From NCBI GenBank assembly GCA_035765535.1, contig DASTXE010000003.1, positions 248,001 through 312,000 on the forward strand: DNA of 64,000 nt, in the 5' to 3' direction. The notes under the pieces are model-generated. The model was not told where the DNA came from and searched no databases. It saw nothing but the letters and a program-made list of their open reading frames with translations. Source of the stretch: Rickettsiales bacterium. GTDB lineage: Bacteria; Pseudomonadota; Alphaproteobacteria; Rickettsiales; JABCZZ01. The position numbers and the translations under genes are program-made. Within the stretch, counting starts at the first letter, position 1; every line of letters starts with the position of its first letter. Shown here one piece after another: positions 62,219 to 64,000 of the stretch.

Positions 62219-62275
62219 AGTATAAGCTGTAGAAGTCTGTCTACAGGCTGAACGTATTAAATATAGAGGATTTTC

Positions 62276-64000
62276 GTGCCAGAAGTGCTCGTGCAGAATA
62301 AGCAGGACGCCAAAGCATCCGATGCCCAGCCGATCGGTTCCTATAGCCGCGCGTCTTATGCGCCTGCGGAACGGCAGCAGCAGCTTCAGCACAGCGCTTC
62401 AGGTACTTCACCCGCACAGCGTGGATTTTCCGAAAAGGACGTAGACTGGTTGCATAAGCAGGGAATCGCGGCTGCAGCAGAAAAAACGGCAGAAGAGCAT
62501 CCCATAGGGGGGCATGAAAAACCCGCCCCTGCGTCGCTGTCATCCAGCAAAATTGCGGCTGCTGAAGCAGAGCAGGGAAAGATACCCTGGTTCCGCGAAA
62601 TCGGTATTACATCCGATCCTATCGAAATGAAGCGTATCTGGTCGCCGAGCTTCGAGCGCCATTACGAAGCCCGTAGCTGGGGTGAAACCTATAAGGGCCG
62701 TCTGGCGATGCGTTCCGTATCGCGCATAATTACCGGTTCTGCCGTATTTGCCGGAATGGGTATAGTCGCAGAGAATGCCCTGAAAGGATACGATTCATCC
62801 AAAGAGCATACTCCGACGAATCCCTTACAATATGCAGCCAGAGCGCTTGATAATACCATCGGTAAAGCGATTCAGGGAGGCGTCACGGCTATTACCAAAG
62901 ACCCGGTGAAGGGGTTGAAAGCGGTAAGATTCAGGGATACAAATGACCGCCTCAGATACAGGGAAACAATGGGCGGTACGGTGTTTGGTCGCTCGCTCGG
63001 GCATGAAGTGGTAGACGTAACATTTAACTTCGCTTCCATGAGCTTTGCCGATTATATGACGCGTTACCTGATCGGAGTTTTTGATCCTCATGCGCACACA
63101 AAGTGGCTGAATGAAAAAGGCCATCTGGACTTGCCCGCAGGGTTAAAGGAACTGGGCGGTGCGTTATTTAAAGGCGTTACCTACGCCGCAGGCGAAGATA
63201 TGTTTGTTGCATTGCCTTATGCGTATTATTCGGAATTGCAAAGCCGGATCATCGATAAAGCCAGCCCCGGCTTCAAAAAGGATTTTGACCTGGGGAAGAT
63301 CGGCACCAGCATTAAGGTGAACGACAAAGGGGAAGCGGTCGGAAATTATAATCTCGAAGGTATTATCGATATTACCGGCAGGTTTACGGCTTATAATATC
63401 GGCACCAAATTCTTCCGTAATTTATATGCGAGTACCGAAGGTAAGATTCTGGACTGGAGGCACGGCATAACGCCACCGCCAAAAACGGAGGAGCAGAAGG
63501 GGAATGTTGTTGGCAGATCGGTGAACTATATTCTGACGAATGCAAGCAAGACCATATTTACAATGCTGCCGTCAGCGTTCTTATTTGCAACGCTACGCGT
63601 GCCTAGCAGTAAAAAGAGGCGAGTGGCAATTAATCATAAAACCGGCGAAGTGATAAAGGATGACTCCCATTTGTCAGGGTTCAGCCTGTCCGGGCAGGAT
63701 GTATTTGCGACGGAGAAATCGCATTCTGTCTATATAGGCGATAATAAACAGCCATGGTATAATCATATCTTGAATCCTATCGGTGCAGGATTCCACAAAT
63801 TAGGGGATAAGTATCAGGTAGGATTGGAAAAGGTACTGGGGAAAGAACACCAGGATGAGAGCACCCTGGGAGATTTTTCACATAGGTGGGCAATCAACGG
63901 TATTCCATACTTCCTGTATTTCGGATTGAAGTCGGACGTCATGTCGCCGTTCCTGGATACACATCGTTCCGACTTTGTGCTCAGCGGGTTCTTTAGCTCC
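62276..64000 (+). CDS. Large lineage-specific protein, GTG start, runs off the window
   Basis: This is an uninterrupted frame of 575 codons from GTG at 62276 to the window end, with AGAGGA 5 bases before the start. The N-terminal 100 residues are low-complexity (Ala/Gln/Ser-rich). From about 105 the sequence is conserved-looking (IPWFREIGITSDPIEMKRIWSPSFERHYEAR, WGETYKGRLAMRSVSRIITG), with scattered moderately hydrophobic Gly/Ala segments (ITGSAVFAGMGIVAENAL, ASKTIFTMLPSAFLFATL, INGIPYFLYFGLK) that may insert in membranes. No enzyme motif is recognised. It resembles in style the orphan proteins at 49936 and 21437. Confidence 0.75.
   Translation, partial: MPEVLVQNKQDAKASDAQPIGSYSRASYAPAERQQQLQHSASGTSPAQRGFSEKDVDWLHKQGIAAAAEKTAEEHPIGGHEKPAPASLSSSKIAAAEAEQGKIPWFREIGITSDPIEMKRIWSPSFERHYEARSWGETYKGRLAMRSVSRIITGSAVFAGMGIVAENALKGYDSSKEHTPTNPLQYAARALDNTIGKAIQGGVTAITKDPVKGLKAVRFRDTNDRLRYRETMGGTVFGRSLGHEVVDVTFNFASMSFADYMTRYLIGVFDPHAHTKWLNEKGHLDLPAGLKELGGALFKGVTYAAGEDMFVALPYAYYSELQSRIIDKASPGFKKDFDLGKIGTSIKVNDKGEAVGNYNLEGIIDITGRFTAYNIGTKFFRNLYASTEGKILDWRHGITPPPKTEEQKGNVVGRSVNYILTNASKTIFTMLPSAFLFATLRVPSSKKRRVAINHKTGEVIKDDSHLSGFSLSGQDVFATEKSHSVYIGDNKQPWYNHILNPIGAGFHKLGDKYQVGLEKVLGKEHQDESTLGDFSHRWAINGIPYFLYFGLKSDVMSPFLDTHRSDFVLSGFFSS

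Overview
This window is chromosomal DNA from an alphaproteobacterium. The gene order supports this: xseB-ispA; an F0-only cluster atpI-atpB-atpE-b'-b; rpmF-plsX-fabH-ihfA; a DUF3035 lipoprotein with a pair of M16 peptidases; bactofilin next to an M23 peptidase; and a cpa/tad pilus locus. I cannot place the lineage further. Host genes are moderately GC-rich, whereas 25.07-34.37 kb is visibly AT-richer.

Layout. 0-2.1 kb: end of sdhD and sdhA, then a terminator and no sdhB. 2.2-6.5 kb: lineage-specific small genes, a DipZ-type thiol-redox protein and an orphan RecA-like ATPase. 6.6-14.1 kb: xseB, ispA, glnE, a DsbA-like protein and F0 ATP synthase genes. 14.1-21.4 kb: rpmJ and a tightly overlapping run (methyltransferase, nth, thiL, lspA, lipoprotein, two M16 proteins, pgi). 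21.4-24.5 kb: an orphan protein, a CinA-like protein and map.

24.5-34.5 kb holds the most striking feature. radC is split at its HxHPSG metal motif by a ~9.3 kb element. One end carries a tyrosine recombinase, an XRE-type regulator and a duplicated Cys-rich protein. The other end carries a compact four-gene operon (GNAT acetyltransferase, 60-aa protein, SMC/RecF-like ATPase with a CPVC hook-like motif, two-TM membrane protein). Between them lie an IS3-type remnant, a PD-(D/E)XK-like nuclease and small secreted proteins. The missing C-terminus of RadC, including HPSGDP, resumes at 34353 on the far side. I read this as a mobile element with a probable, undescribed defence operon.

34.5-60.6 kb: a membrane glycosyltransferase (originally coupled to radC), cpaA-cpaE, bactofilin/M23, rsmB, ihfA, fabH, plsX, rpmF, mreD-mrdA, a second SdhA-type flavoprotein divergent from nadC, a prophage remnant with a polymorphic-toxin-like gene, then an M50 protease, nagZ, a SPOR protein and argS. 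60.6-64 kb: an orphan ATP-grasp enzyme and a large orphan gene with a GTG start that runs off the window.

Across the window, three lineage-specific genes (2770, 22783 and 49936) have promoters with the spacing of a PHO box (7-4-7 half-sites, then 10 nt to the -10). This suggests a phosphate-starvation regulon of unknown proteins. A hairpin-forming dispersed repeat occurs twice (6.55 and 56.0 kb). No tRNA, rRNA or CRISPR array was seen. All function calls come from reading the sequence; no database search was run.
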